From positions 1 through 64,000 of IMG/VR virus record IMGVR_UViG_3300032083_001599: a DNA stretch of 64,000 nt; one strand, written 5' to 3'. Below, piece after piece: positions 57,267 to 64,000 of the stretch (position 1 is the first letter of the stretch; each line of letters starts with the position of its first letter). The stretch comes from a virus. The position numbers and the translations under genes were made by a program. The notes beneath the pieces are model-generated. The model made no database searches, was not told the DNA's origin, and saw nothing but the letters and a program-made list of their open reading frames with translations.

Positions 57267-58313
57267 ATGTCCGCTAAGGAATTACAAGAAATGGAAAATC
57301 CCGTAACAAGGGGTGCGAAAGGAGCTGAGGCTATGCCTAAGCTTTCTGATCCTGGAACTGGTTTGGCTGCTGTTCAAGATCTTGGTGGGCCTACCCCCGA
57401 GAACTACAAAGCCGACGATGATTCCGCGAAACTCGCAGAACCCAAAGTTAAAACTGTCAAAGATGTCGTAAATCGTGGCGCTAAAGCTGCTGAACCGATG
57501 CAAAGTCTTTCTGCTGGCGATACCGTCGAAGCAGAAGGCGAGCAAGAAGTTGTAGCTGAAGATGAGACCACGCAAGAGGAGGTAACTCCTTCTGTTGATA
57601 TCGAAGAAGATCTTTCTGCCCTTTTTGGTGGCGAAGAACTTTCCGAAGAATTTCAATTAAAAGCTCGCACAATCTTTGAGGCTGTAGTTACTGCTAAAGT
57701 AACTGAAGTCCAAGAAGAGATGGCTGCACAATACGAAGAGCAACTTACTGAACATCTTGAGACTGTAAAGTCTGAACTTGTAGAGCGCGTTGATGCATAC
57801 CTTGAGTATGTTTCAGAAGAGTGGATCTCCGAGAACAAGATCGAAGTAGAGCACGGTCTTAAGACCGAAATGACTGAATCATTCCTTTCTGGAATGAAGG
57901 GTCTATTTGAAGATCATTATGTAACAATTGCTGACGACAAATACGATGTCCTGGAGAGTATGGTCTCCAAACTTGATGAAATGGAAGGCAGACTTAACGA
58001 ACAGATCGAAGCTAACATTTCTCTTAACAAGCGCCTTGGCGAATCTACAGCTGATGGAATTTTCCGTGAAGTAACCGAGGGTCTTGCTGTAACACAAAGA
58101 GAGAAATTAGTCGCATTGTCTGAAGGTGTTGAGTTTGAGGGTGAAGAATCTTATCGTGAGAAGCTGGTTACACTGAAGGAATCTTATTTCCCCAGTGAGC
58201 AAAAACTTTCTTCTAACAAAGTGGAAACACTTTCTGAGGGCGTAACCTCAGAGACTGGTGTTGAGGCATCTGCTTCAATGACCCAGTACTTGAAAGCCCT
58301 TGGGATGAAGTAA
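57267..58313 (+). CDS. gp22: Prohead scaffold protein gp22
   Basis: The 348-aa product (T4 gp22 269 aa) is almost wholly helical and acidic: LSEEFQLKARTIFEAVVTAK (about 125-144), a long E/Q/V-rich coiled coil (about 145-260), and a C-terminus ending VEASASMTQYLKALGMK. F-Q-L-K-A-R-T-I-F-E-A-A/V is a strong gp22 signature. The N-terminal third repeats R-G-A-K-x-A-E-x-M-x-x-L-S twice (about 13-26 and 70-83). It builds the inner core on which gp23 assembles and is cut to peptides by gp21. Confidence 0.93.
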   Translation: MSAKELQEMENPVTRGAKGAEAMPKLSDPGTGLAAVQDLGGPTPENYKADDDSAKLAEPKVKTVKDVVNRGAKAAEPMQSLSAGDTVEAEGEQEVVAEDETTQEEVTPSVDIEEDLSALFGGEELSEEFQLKARTIFEAVVTAKVTEVQEEMAAQYEEQLTEHLETVKSELVERVDAYLEYVSEEWISENKIEVEHGLKTEMTESFLSGMKGLFEDHYVTIADDKYDVLESMVSKLDEMEGRLNEQIEANISLNKRLGESTADGIFREVTEGLAVTQREKLVALSEGVEFEGEESYREKLVTLKESYFPSEQKLSSNKVETLSEGVTSETGVEASASMTQYLKALGMK

Positions 58314-58343
58314 AAAACTCCGCAAATTTAAACACTAAAACTA

Positions 58344-59789
58344 ATGTACAATCAAGAATCATTAATGGAGAAGTGGGGTCCACTTCTCGACGCCGATGGA
58401 GTTGATCCTATTAAGGACTCACATCGCCGTGCTACAACTGCTGTTCTCCTTGAGAACCAAGAGCGTTTCCTCAAAGAGCAATCTGCTTTTGAAAGCGGCA
58501 ACGGTATGCTCTCAGAAGCTGCTCCTACTAACAGCGGCAACGCTGTAGGTGCTTCTGGTGCTTTCAGTGGCGGTTCTGCTGCTGCTGGTCCTACCGCCGG
58601 TTTCGATCCCGTTCTGATCAGCCTGATTCGCCGCTCGATGCCGAATCTGGTTGCTTATGAACTCGCTGGCGTTCAGCCGATGAACGGTCCTACCGGACTG
58701 ATCTTCGCAATGCGTTCACGCTACACCAATCAAGCTGGTACTGAGTCGTTCTTCGACGAGCCCGATTCCGCATTCTCTGCGAACAAGGCAGGCACCAACA
58801 TCGGTCAAGCAACCCAAGGTGATTACACCGCTGCTACCGATGACGACGGCACCGTTGGTTTCGGTTCTACTGGTACTCAGCGTGGTACTAACCCCGCTAT
58901 CCTGGAAGGCACTGCTTCCGACGCTGTACAAGCTCAGTATTCACTGGGTCAAGGTATGGCAACTGGCGACTCTGAGGCACTCGGAGACGGCAGCAATGGC
59001 GATTTCAACGAGATGGCATTCTCGATCGAGAAAGTCACGGTCACCGCTAAGTCCCGTGCTCTGAAAGCAGAGTACAGCATGGAATTGGCACAAGACCTTC
59101 GTGCTATCCACGGTCTTAACGCTGAAGCAGAACTCGCTAACATCCTGTCTAGCGAAATCCTTGCTGAAATCAACCGCGAAGTTATTCGTACCATCTATAA
59201 GACTGCTGAAGCTGGTTCACAGGCAAATGTTGCCAACGCTGGTTTCTTTGACCTCGATGTTGACTCCAACGGTCGTTGGTCAGTTGAGAAGTTCAAAGGT
59301 CTTCTGTTTAACATCGAAAGAGATGCTAACAGAATCGCCCAAAGAACTCGTAGAGGGAAGGGTAACATCATCATGACATCTGCTGATGTTGCTTCCGCTC
59401 TGACGATGGCTGGTGTACTTGATTACACCCCTGCTCTTAACGCTAACCTTCAGGTTGACGACACCGGCAACACCTTCGCTGGTACTATCAACGGTAAGTA
59501 CAGAGTCTACATCGACCCCTTCGCTGCTAACTCTGCCGCTAACCAGTACTATGTTGTTGGTTATAAGGGTACTAGCCCTTATGATGCTGGTCTCTTCTAC
59601 TGTCCTTATGTTCCCCTCCAGATGGTTCGCGCCGTTGGTGAGAACAGCTTCCAGCCCAAAATTGGCTTCAAGACCCGTTATGGTCTTGTCTCCAACCCTT
59701 ACGCTGAAGGCACCACTCAAGGTTTGGGTCGTATCACCTCTAACAGCAACCGCTACTACCAGCGTACTGTTGTTAAGAACCTCATGTGA
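58344..59789 (+). CDS. gp23: Major capsid protein gp23
   Basis: The 481-aa product (T4 gp23 521 aa) shows P-V-L-I-S-L-I-R-R-S-M-P-N-L-V-A-Y-E (about 89-106), G-V-Q-P-M-N-G-P-T-G-L-I-F-A-M-R-S-R-Y (about 109-127) and ...SRALKAEYSMELAQDLRAIH. A protease site L-S-E (56-58) precedes AAPTNSG, so the mature protein likely starts at residue 59. Third codon positions are C-rich compared with neighbours, as expected for the most abundant protein. The leader lacks a clear Shine-Dalgarno and a late octamer; it may be co-transcribed with gp22. Terminator 1 follows 24 nt after the stop. Confidence 0.97.
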   Translation: MYNQESLMEKWGPLLDADGVDPIKDSHRRATTAVLLENQERFLKEQSAFESGNGMLSEAAPTNSGNAVGASGAFSGGSAAAGPTAGFDPVLISLIRRSMPNLVAYELAGVQPMNGPTGLIFAMRSRYTNQAGTESFFDEPDSAFSANKAGTNIGQATQGDYTAATDDDGTVGFGSTGTQRGTNPAILEGTASDAVQAQYSLGQGMATGDSEALGDGSNGDFNEMAFSIEKVTVTAKSRALKAEYSMELAQDLRAIHGLNAEAELANILSSEILAEINREVIRTIYKTAEAGSQANVANAGFFDLDVDSNGRWSVEKFKGLLFNIERDANRIAQRTRRGKGNIIMTSADVASALTMAGVLDYTPALNANLQVDDTGNTFAGTINGKYRVYIDPFAANSAANQYYVVGYKGTSPYDAGLFYCPYVPLQMVRAVGENSFQPKIGFKTRYGLVSNPYAEGTTQGLGRITSNSNRYYQRTVVKNLM

Positions 59790-59813
59790 TTTATATCTCA
59801 CATACTTAACACT

Positions 59814-59838
59814 GAGACCCGAAAGGGTCTCTTTTTTT
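59814..59838 (+). terminator. Intrinsic terminator 1, after gp23
   Basis: GAGACCC (59814-59820), loop GAAA, GGGTCTC (59825-59831), then seven T. A textbook rho-independent terminator with a stable GNRA-type loop. An identical stem-loop recurs at 60160. Confidence 0.95.
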
Positions 59839-59877
59839 GTGCATATTTAATTTACTTCATTAAGTTAGCATACGCTG

Positions 59878-59885
59878 ACTAAATA
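59878..59885 (+). promoter_or_regulatory. Late promoter variant ACTAAATA
   Basis: ACTAAATA between terminator 1 and the small gene at 59953, 68 nt before its ATG. The same octamer is at 31630. Without it or another promoter, the small gene between two terminators would be transcribed only by read-through. Confidence 0.45.
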
Positions 59886-59952
59886 GTAACAGAATTGACT
59901 ACTACCATGATCTGAGATCTCTATATTATATTCAATAACTAAGGTGATTCAA

Positions 59953-60129
59953 ATGCACAATCTATTATCAATGGCTCAACTTAATGAGTGGAAAATTGCA
60001 GAAACCCCAGTTGACGATTTCGCAGTAGAGGAACAAGAAAGATTGAATGATTATTATGAGTGTTTAATTGAATGCAGCTCACTAAGGGCTCCAGAATGCA
60101 AAAGAATTTGCAAGGAAGTTCTTATGTGA
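59953..60129 (+). CDS. Small cysteine-containing protein between two terminators, 58 aa
   Basis: I start at ATG 59953 (MHNLLSMAQLNEWKIAETPV); the frame is also open from 59944. Two acidic helices follow, with four cysteines in the C-terminal half (ECLIECSSLRAPECKRICKE), spaced C-x4-C and C-x3-C like a helical hairpin held by disulfides or metal. L-N-E-W-K-I-A-E contains an I-x-E-like site (KIAE), the type cut by gp21, so targeting to the prohead is possible. Function unknown. Confidence 0.55.
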   Translation: MHNLLSMAQLNEWKIAETPVDDFAVEEQERLNDYYECLIECSSLRAPECKRICKEVLM

Positions 60130-60135
60130 TATAAT
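60108..60135 (+). promoter_or_regulatory. Sigma70-like promoter directly ahead of terminator 2
   Basis: TTGCAA (60108-60113), 16-nt spacer, TATAAT (60130-60135); a second TATAAT overlaps at 60135-60140. The predicted start near 60142 is only about 18 nt before the stem of terminator 2. Unless transcripts read through, it would make an RNA of roughly 40 nt. Confidence 0.45.
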
Positions 60136-60159
60136 ATAATGTCCGTGTGAAGGAAGTGA

Positions 60160-60184
60160 GAGACCCGAAAGGGTCTCTTTTTTT
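60160..60184 (+). terminator. Intrinsic terminator 2
   Basis: GAGACCC (60160-60166), loop GAAA, GGGTCTC (60171-60177), then seven T: the same 25 bases as terminator 1. It closes the one-gene unit after gp23. Confidence 0.95.
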
Positions 60185-60185
60185 G

Positions 60186-60193
60186 TCTAAATA
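60186..60193 (+). promoter_or_regulatory. Late promoter variant TCTAAATA
   Basis: TCTAAATA lies right after terminator 2 and 17 nt before the ATG at 60203, the same octamer as upstream of gp18. It restarts late transcription beyond the terminator. Confidence 0.6.
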
Positions 60194-60202
60194 AAAATAA
60201 AA

Positions 60203-60733
60203 ATGTCCTTCCTCGGCAAGCAGATAACAAACAAGAATTACTTGTCACCTACGGGATTTAAATTTAACATTGTCAAGACACCAAAGGTAGATTTTTTCTC
60301 CAACAGTGCAAGAATTCCTGGTATCCAATTGGGAAATGTAAAAGTTGGTAATTATCTGAAAGCTATTGATCTTCCTGGAGACAACATTCAGTTTGAAGAT
60401 CTAACACTTCAATTTATTGTAGACGAGAATCTAGAAAATTATTTAGAGATTCATAACTGGATCTATGGTCTTGGATATCCTGAGAGTGTAGATGAGTTTA
60501 AAACTTTAATTACATCTGCAGATGGATCTAAAGATGTTAAAGAACAATTTAGTGACGGAACTCTGGCTATTTTGAATAGTAATTTCAATGTAAGTGCTAG
60601 GGTTAAGTTTAGAGATTTGTTTCCAGTATCACTGAGTTCTCTCGAATTTACTGCCACCGAAACCGATTATACATACTTTACAGCAACAGTGACATTTAAG
60701 TATCTGTTCTACACTATTGAGGCTGCAACTTAA
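60203..60733 (+). CDS. Tail-tube-fold protein, probably tail completion (gp3 position), 176 aa
   Basis: The product begins MSFLGKQITNKNYLSPTGFK, continues IPGIQLGNVKVGNYLKAIDL and L-P-G-D-N-I-Q-F-E-D-L-T-L-Q-F-I-V-D-E-N-L-E-N-Y (about 52-75), and ends SSLEFTATETDYTYFTATVT + F-K-Y-L-F-Y. These are features of the tube/initiator family (gp19, gp54). Its place after gp23 and before uvsY is where cyanophages carry the gene usually annotated gp3 (tail completion and sheath stabilisation), and the length equals T4 gp3 (176 aa). I cannot separate a gp3 from a tube paralogue by eye. Confidence 0.65.
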   Translation: MSFLGKQITNKNYLSPTGFKFNIVKTPKVDFFSNSARIPGIQLGNVKVGNYLKAIDLPGDNIQFEDLTLQFIVDENLENYLEIHNWIYGLGYPESVDEFKTLITSADGSKDVKEQFSDGTLAILNSNFNVSARVKFRDLFPVSLSSLEFTATETDYTYFTATVTFKYLFYTIEAAT

Positions 60734-60736
60734 CTT

Positions 60737-61162
60737 ATGGATCTTGAGACTATACAAAGTATGTGGGAGAAAGACTCACAGATTGATCAAGACAATTTAC
60801 ATGATGAAGCAGCGAAGATTCCGTCTCTTCATGCAAAATATTTTGACATCTACAACAATATAAAGTTGTTAAGAGAAAGAGCAACAACTTTGGAGAACAA
60901 GATTAAGTTAGAACGACACCTGTATTATACGGGCAAATCAGATCCCAAGGTTTATGAGACCGATCCTTTTCCTTACAAAGTTAGGGAGAAAGATGCAGTG
61001 CAAAGATATATGCTAGCTGATGAAAAAGTTCAGGCAGCATCTTTAAAAATTAAATACTACGATGTCATGTTGACATACCTAGAAGATATTATCAAACAGG
61101 TAAGTAATAGAGGATATCTAATTAAAAATATTATTGATTGGCACAATTTTCGTGCGGGGTAA
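60737..61162 (+). CDS. uvsY: Recombination mediator UvsY
   Basis: The 141-aa product matches T4 UvsY in size (137 aa) and layout: MDLETIQSMWEKDSQIDQDN, L-H-D-E-A-A-K-I-P-S-L-H-A-K-Y, then long charged helices and R-G-Y-L-I-K-N-I-I-D-W-H-N-F. UvsY loads the UvsX recombinase onto single-stranded DNA covered by gp32. It precedes uvsW by 2 nt, as in other T4-like phages (uvsW and uvsY are adjacent in T4 too). Confidence 0.9.
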   Translation: MDLETIQSMWEKDSQIDQDNLHDEAAKIPSLHAKYFDIYNNIKLLRERATTLENKIKLERHLYYTGKSDPKVYETDPFPYKVREKDAVQRYMLADEKVQAASLKIKYYDVMLTYLEDIIKQVSNRGYLIKNIIDWHNFRAG

Positions 61163-61164
61163 CG

Positions 61165-62640
61165 ATGACTAAGTTAGTCATGTCCAAAAAGAATGAAGTC
61201 TTTTTAAAGATTGAATCCGAGCCTCATGTATACCAAGAATTATCTGACCACTTTTCATTTGATATTGAGGGTGCTAAGTACATGAATCAGTATCGCAAAA
61301 GATACTGGGATGGGAAAATTAGATTATTCTCAACACATACTAGAGAGTTGTATGTTGGGTTATTAGATAAGTTGATATCCTTTTGTAAAAGACAAGGATA
61401 TGAATATGAATTTTGCGATAATAAATTCTATGGCACACCTTATGAAGAGAATGAATTTATCTCTAAAGAAGGAACCAAAGATTATATGCTGACTATTTGT
61501 AATCGTCAGCCTCGTGATTATCAAGTAGAGGGAGTATTCGATGCTCTAAGACACAATAGAAGGTTAGTGATAAGCCCCACAGCCTCCGGCAAATCTTTGA
61601 TGATTTACTCAATCGTGAGGTACTATACAGAGCGCAAACAAAATATCCTCCTAGTTGTTCCAACGACATCTCTGGTAGAGCAGATGCATAAGGACTTTGA
61701 GGAGTATGGATGGGATGCTTCTTCATATTGTCAAAAAATTTATGCAGGTAAGGAACGAGAGGCAAAATCACCTGTCGTAATAACAACCTGGCAATCTATC
61801 TATAAGTTGGAGAAAAGTTATTTTGAACGATTTAATGTCGTGATTGGCGATGAGGCTCATTTGTTTAAGGCAAAGTCTCTTACTAGTATTATGACTAAGT
61901 TACATCAAGCAAAATATCGTTTTGGTTTTACTGGCACACTAGATGGAACACAAACTCACAAATGGGTATTAGAAGGATTGTTTGGACCATCATATAAATT
62001 GGTTCGTACAGAAGAGTTAATGAATAAAGGGTATCTTGCAAAACTAAATGCAAAAATTCTTTTATTAAAACATGATGAGAGAGTATTTGATTCATACTTG
62101 GAAGAAATTGATTATTTAATTTCTCACGACAAAAGAAATAAATTTATTAAAAATTTAAGCTTAGACTTAAAAGGAAATACTCTAGTGCTCTTTGCAAGAG
62201 TTGAAGATCATGGGAGGGTTCTTTTTGATATGATAAATAAAAACATAGAAGAAAATCGAAAAGTCTTCTTTATTCATGGTGGAGTAGATGTTGAGGATAG
62301 AGAGCTAGCCCGTTCCATTATTGAAACTGAAACCAACTCAATTATTGTTGCTTCTTACGGAACTTTTTCCACTGGAATTAATATTAAAAATCTACACAAT
62401 GTAATATTTGCATCTCCATCTAAATCAAGAATTAGAAATTTACAATCAATTGGTAGAGTGCTTAGAAAAGGTACTAACAAATTTAGCGCAACACTTTATG
62501 ATATTGCTGATGATTGTACTTTTCGTTCAAAAAGAAATTACACATTAAACCATCTCATCGAAAGAATTAAAATTTACAAAGAAGAAAAATTTAATTATGA
62601 TATGGTAACTATCAACCTGAGGGAAAAGCATGAACGATGA
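61165..62640 (+). CDS. uvsW: Recombination helicase UvsW
   Basis: I start at ATG 61165 (GGGG at 61155-61158) rather than the frame opening at 61138, which overlaps uvsY; this gives 491 aa (T4 503 aa). Superfamily 2 motifs: S-P-T-A-S-G-K-S (Walker A, about 136-143), G-D-E-A-H (about 229-233), F-T-G-T-L (motif III, about 255-259), and Q-S-I-G-R-V-L-R-K-G (motif VI). The N-terminal part (SEPHVYQELSDHFSFDIEGA, Y-W-D-G-K-I-R-L-F) is the UvsW substrate-recognition domain. It unwinds branched DNA and R-loops, shifting replication to the recombination-dependent mode. Confidence 0.94.
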   Translation: MTKLVMSKKNEVFLKIESEPHVYQELSDHFSFDIEGAKYMNQYRKRYWDGKIRLFSTHTRELYVGLLDKLISFCKRQGYEYEFCDNKFYGTPYEENEFISKEGTKDYMLTICNRQPRDYQVEGVFDALRHNRRLVISPTASGKSLMIYSIVRYYTERKQNILLVVPTTSLVEQMHKDFEEYGWDASSYCQKIYAGKEREAKSPVVITTWQSIYKLEKSYFERFNVVIGDEAHLFKAKSLTSIMTKLHQAKYRFGFTGTLDGTQTHKWVLEGLFGPSYKLVRTEELMNKGYLAKLNAKILLLKHDERVFDSYLEEIDYLISHDKRNKFIKNLSLDLKGNTLVLFARVEDHGRVLFDMINKNIEENRKVFFIHGGVDVEDRELARSIIETETNSIIVASYGTFSTGINIKNLHNVIFASPSKSRIRNLQSIGRVLRKGTNKFSATLYDIADDCTFRSKRNYTLNHLIERIKIYKEEKFNYDMVTINLREKHER

Positions 62641-63061
62641 CTTTTACGCAAGTATCAAATTAGTATCTGGTGAAGAAATCTTTGCCATTACTTCTTCGGA
62701 AGAAGACACTTTAATTTTACAAGACCCTGTTTGTATTGAAACAATACATGGACCAAGAGGCTCCTTTATAAGAGTTGAACCATGGATGCATGTTCCTAAG
62801 GATCAGTTTTATTTTATTGATAAGAGACAAGTTATTACAATGACTGAAGTTGAAAGTGATAACGAAATGATTGATTATTATACAAATTATATAATTGACG
62901 CCGCTGAAGATAGAATGGGAATCAACACTAGATCTAGTGGTAAGGTAAAGCCATCTGAAAAGATGGGATACAGAGGCAGCGTTAAATCTGCTAAAGAAAA
63001 ACTTGAACAGATTCTGGAATTAGAGTGTGATCCTAAAGCAGGCATTGCAACTCATGCTTAA
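62630..63061 (+). CDS. Conserved-looking hypothetical protein, 143 aa
   Basis: The start overlaps uvsW by 11 nt. Residues 1-75 (YASIKLVSGEEIFAITSSEE; L-I-L-Q-D-P-V-C-I; F-I-R-V-E-P-W-M-H-V-P) form a small beta-barrel pattern like LSm/Sm-type domains (K-L-x-x-G-E-E-I start and D-P-x-x-I). The C-terminal half is basic and helical (SSGKVKPSEKMGYRGSVKSA), ending with a short cysteine-containing tail. A gene of this type between uvsW and gp55 is common in cyanophages. RNA or nucleic-acid binding is possible but unproven. Confidence 0.65.
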   Translation: MNDDFYASIKLVSGEEIFAITSSEEDTLILQDPVCIETIHGPRGSFIRVEPWMHVPKDQFYFIDKRQVITMTEVESDNEMIDYYTNYIIDAAEDRMGINTRSSGKVKPSEKMGYRGSVKSAKEKLEQILELECDPKAGIATHA

Positions 63062-63137
63062 GCTTCAAAGCTTAGATACAGTGCTTCTGAACTTCGACAA
63101 AGTTATTCTACAGAGAAAAGCATAGTTTGTCAAGTTA

Positions 63138-63146
63138 TGCTATAAT
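63138..63146 (+). promoter_or_regulatory. Extended -10 promoter of gp55
   Basis: TGCTATAAT combines the TGn extension with a perfect -10 (63141-63146), 24 nt before the gp55 ATG; no good -35 is found at 17 nt. The flanking CTTCGACAAA (63093-63102) and TTTGTCAAG (63126-63134) are near-perfect inverted copies and could form an operator or hairpin over the promoter. Confidence 0.6.
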
Positions 63147-63169
63147 GTAAACATAAACTTACAGCAGAT

Positions 63170-63643
63170 ATGCCTAAAAAAAGATCTGAACATTATGTGA
63201 ATAATAAAGAATTGTTAGATGCGATGGTTGAATATCGTATCAAAGCAAAAATTGCTAAAGAGAATGGAGATGCTCCTCCACCTATTAGCAATTATTTGGG
63301 TGACTGTTTTCTTAAGATTGCTACACACCTTTCATATAAACCTAACTTTGTGAATTATATGTTCAGAGAGGATATGATTGGTGATGGGATTGAGAATTGT
63401 GTTCAATATATTCATAACTTTAATCCAGAGAAATCAACAAATCCTTTTGCGTATTTTACTCAAATTATTTACTACGCATTTCTTCGTAGAATTCAGAAAG
63501 AAAAAAAGCAATTAGAAATTAAAACAAAAATTATTGAAAGAACTGGATATGATCAAGTAATGGTTATTGAAGATGGAGCTAATGGATCTACAAGCGACTA
63601 TAACACCATCAAAGATAATATTCAGTATAGGACATCAAGATGA
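63170..63643 (+). CDS. gp55: Late sigma factor gp55
   Basis: The 157-aa product (T4 gp55 185 aa) contains PPISNYLGDCFLKIATHLSY, D-M-I-G-D-G-I-E-N-C-V-Q-Y-I-H-N-F-N (about 69-86) and P-F-A-Y-F-T-Q-I-I-Y-Y-A-F-L-R-R-I-Q-K-E-K-K-Q (about 93-115), the sigma region-2 core that binds RNA polymerase and the late -10. It recognises TATAAATA promoters such as those listed in this window. It has its own extended -10 promoter and overlaps the next gene by 4 nt. Confidence 0.95.
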   Translation: MPKKRSEHYVNNKELLDAMVEYRIKAKIAKENGDAPPPISNYLGDCFLKIATHLSYKPNFVNYMFREDMIGDGIENCVQYIHNFNPEKSTNPFAYFTQIIYYAFLRRIQKEKKQLEIKTKIIERTGYDQVMVIEDGANGSTSDYNTIKDNIQYRTSR

Positions 63644-63780
63644 ACGACAAAGAGCGTCTTACTAAGCAAGTAAAAGAATCAGACCCATGTCGAGATAATT
63701 CTGATAGGGGGTATTGGCGTAAAAGACTTCGTGATTTAGAACAAGGTAAAGTAAATGAAACTGACTCAAGATCTAATTAA
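63640..63780 (+). CDS. Small basic hypothetical protein, 46 aa
   Basis: ATG 63640 overlaps the gp55 stop (ATGA); TAA is at 63778-63780. The product begins MNDKERLTKQVKESDPCRDN and continues with G-Y-W-R-K-R-L-R-D-L-E-Q. It is charged and probably helical. It overlaps the next gene by 26 nt, so the C-terminal residues may be unimportant. Function unknown. Confidence 0.5.
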   Translation: MNDKERLTKQVKESDPCRDNSDRGYWRKRLRDLEQGKVNETDSRSN

Positions 63781-63973
63781 TGAAATAGCATGTGCTATGG
63801 ACATGCGTAAAAAGAATGGTGATCCAGTATGGGAAGATGGTGACGAAATTGCAATTGAAATAGCTGGCACATTTGCTGCAGATAAATTTATTGTTATTAA
63901 AAACAAAAGTAAATCTCCAGTAATTTCATCCTTACCTCTGGATAGAGAACACAAACCACATCATTTGAAATGA
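63755..63973 (+). CDS. Conserved-looking small protein, 72 aa
   Basis: The product begins MKLTQDLINEIACAMDMRKK and continues N-G-D-P-V-W-E-D-G-D-E-I-A-I-E-I-A-G-T-F-A-A-D-K-F-I-V-I-K, a helix followed by a beta pair; ends in a histidine-containing tail. From memory, similar short proteins occur near gp55/gp47 in cyanophages. It overlaps gp47 by 4 nt (ATGA), so it is part of the gp55-gp47 transcript. Confidence 0.6.
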   Translation: MKLTQDLINEIACAMDMRKKNGDPVWEDGDEIAIEIAGTFAADKFIVIKNKSKSPVISSLPLDREHKPHHLK

Positions 63974-64000
63974 AAATTGGAATCATAACTGATCAACACT
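63970..64000 (+). CDS. gp47: Start of recombination endonuclease subunit gp47 (cut by window end)
   Basis: Ten codons are visible: MKIGIITDQH. The D-x-H in I-I-T-D-Q-H is the first metal motif of calcineurin-type phosphoesterases such as Mre11/SbcD, and position after gp55 is where cyanophages carry gp47. gp47 with gp46 resects DNA ends for recombination. Only the N-terminus is available. Confidence 0.65.
   Translation, partial: MKIGIITDQH

Noticed and set aside
59280-59801. 173-codon minus-strand frame opposite gp23
   Set aside because: It is a shadow of the G+C-rich codon use of gp23; the translation is dominated by V/T/S without any domain pattern.

Overview
The window is part of a lytic T4-like cyanomyovirus genome (Myoviridae-type phage of marine Synechococcus or Prochlorococcus). 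It carries the T4 virion modules in order (gp25, gp6, a giant gene in the gp7 position, gp8, tail fibre genes, gp13-gp14-gp15-gp16-gp17-gp18-gp19-gp20-gp67-gp21-gp22-gp23), followed by uvsY, uvsW, gp55 and the first codons of gp47. A plastocyanin gene (petE) ties it to a photosynthetic host. Every supported gene is on the + strand. Genes are packed with ATGA, TGATG or TAATG overlaps. No tRNA, integrase, IS element or CRISPR array was seen.

Layout. (1) 1-5796: about 22 very small, mostly unrecognised genes, typical of the early/auxiliary part of cyanophage genomes. Between them lie two hairpin terminators, three promoter-like cassettes that align with each other over about 55 nt without gaps, and a 523-nt gene-free stretch (4894-5416) with repeats, a near-consensus sigma70 promoter and a nested hairpin. 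(2) 5797-7846: a glycosyltransferase-like gene and several small conserved genes. (3) 7879-31281: baseplate genes gp25 and gp6, a 4046-aa giant in the gp7 position, gp8, and a 2440-aa DUF4815-like protein. (4) 31278-38998: tail fibre cluster ending in a 2260-aa mosaic fibre with YadA-head-like repeats, a beta-helix and a LamG-like domain. (5) 38998-42453: neck proteins gp13, gp14, gp15 and small terminase gp16. (6) 42453-49403: an accessory island of about 7 kb between the two terminase genes. It holds a holin-like protein, two proteins with capsid-targeting-like N-termini, plastocyanin, several small membrane proteins and a thermonuclease-like enzyme. This matches the known hyperplastic region between g15 and g18 of cyanomyoviruses. 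(7) 49403-59789: large terminase, sheath, tube, portal, prohead core, protease, scaffold and major capsid protein. (8) 59790-60184: one small gene between two identical terminators. (9) 60203-64000: a tail-tube-fold protein, recombination mediator UvsY, helicase UvsW, late sigma factor gp55, small genes and the start of gp47.

How the genes work together. T4-type late promoters (TATAAATA and one- or two-base variants) stand before gp25, gp8, the fibre cluster, gp18, gp20, gp67, gp22 and the gene after gp23. They are presumably read by the gp55 encoded at the right end. gp67/gp22 scaffold and gp23 shell are processed by protease gp21; an LSE site is visible in gp23 at residues 56-58, and the same site occurs at the N-termini of two island proteins. 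Plastocyanin would support photosynthetic electron flow during infection. UvsY/UvsW and gp47 belong to recombination-dependent replication.

The least explained items are a G-x-G-Y...P beta-repeat shared by at least five different virion proteins, the homologous early promoter cassettes, the structured gene-free region at 4.9-5.4 kb, and a promoter placed about 20 nt in front of a terminator. Family names come from reading the translations; no database search was possible.
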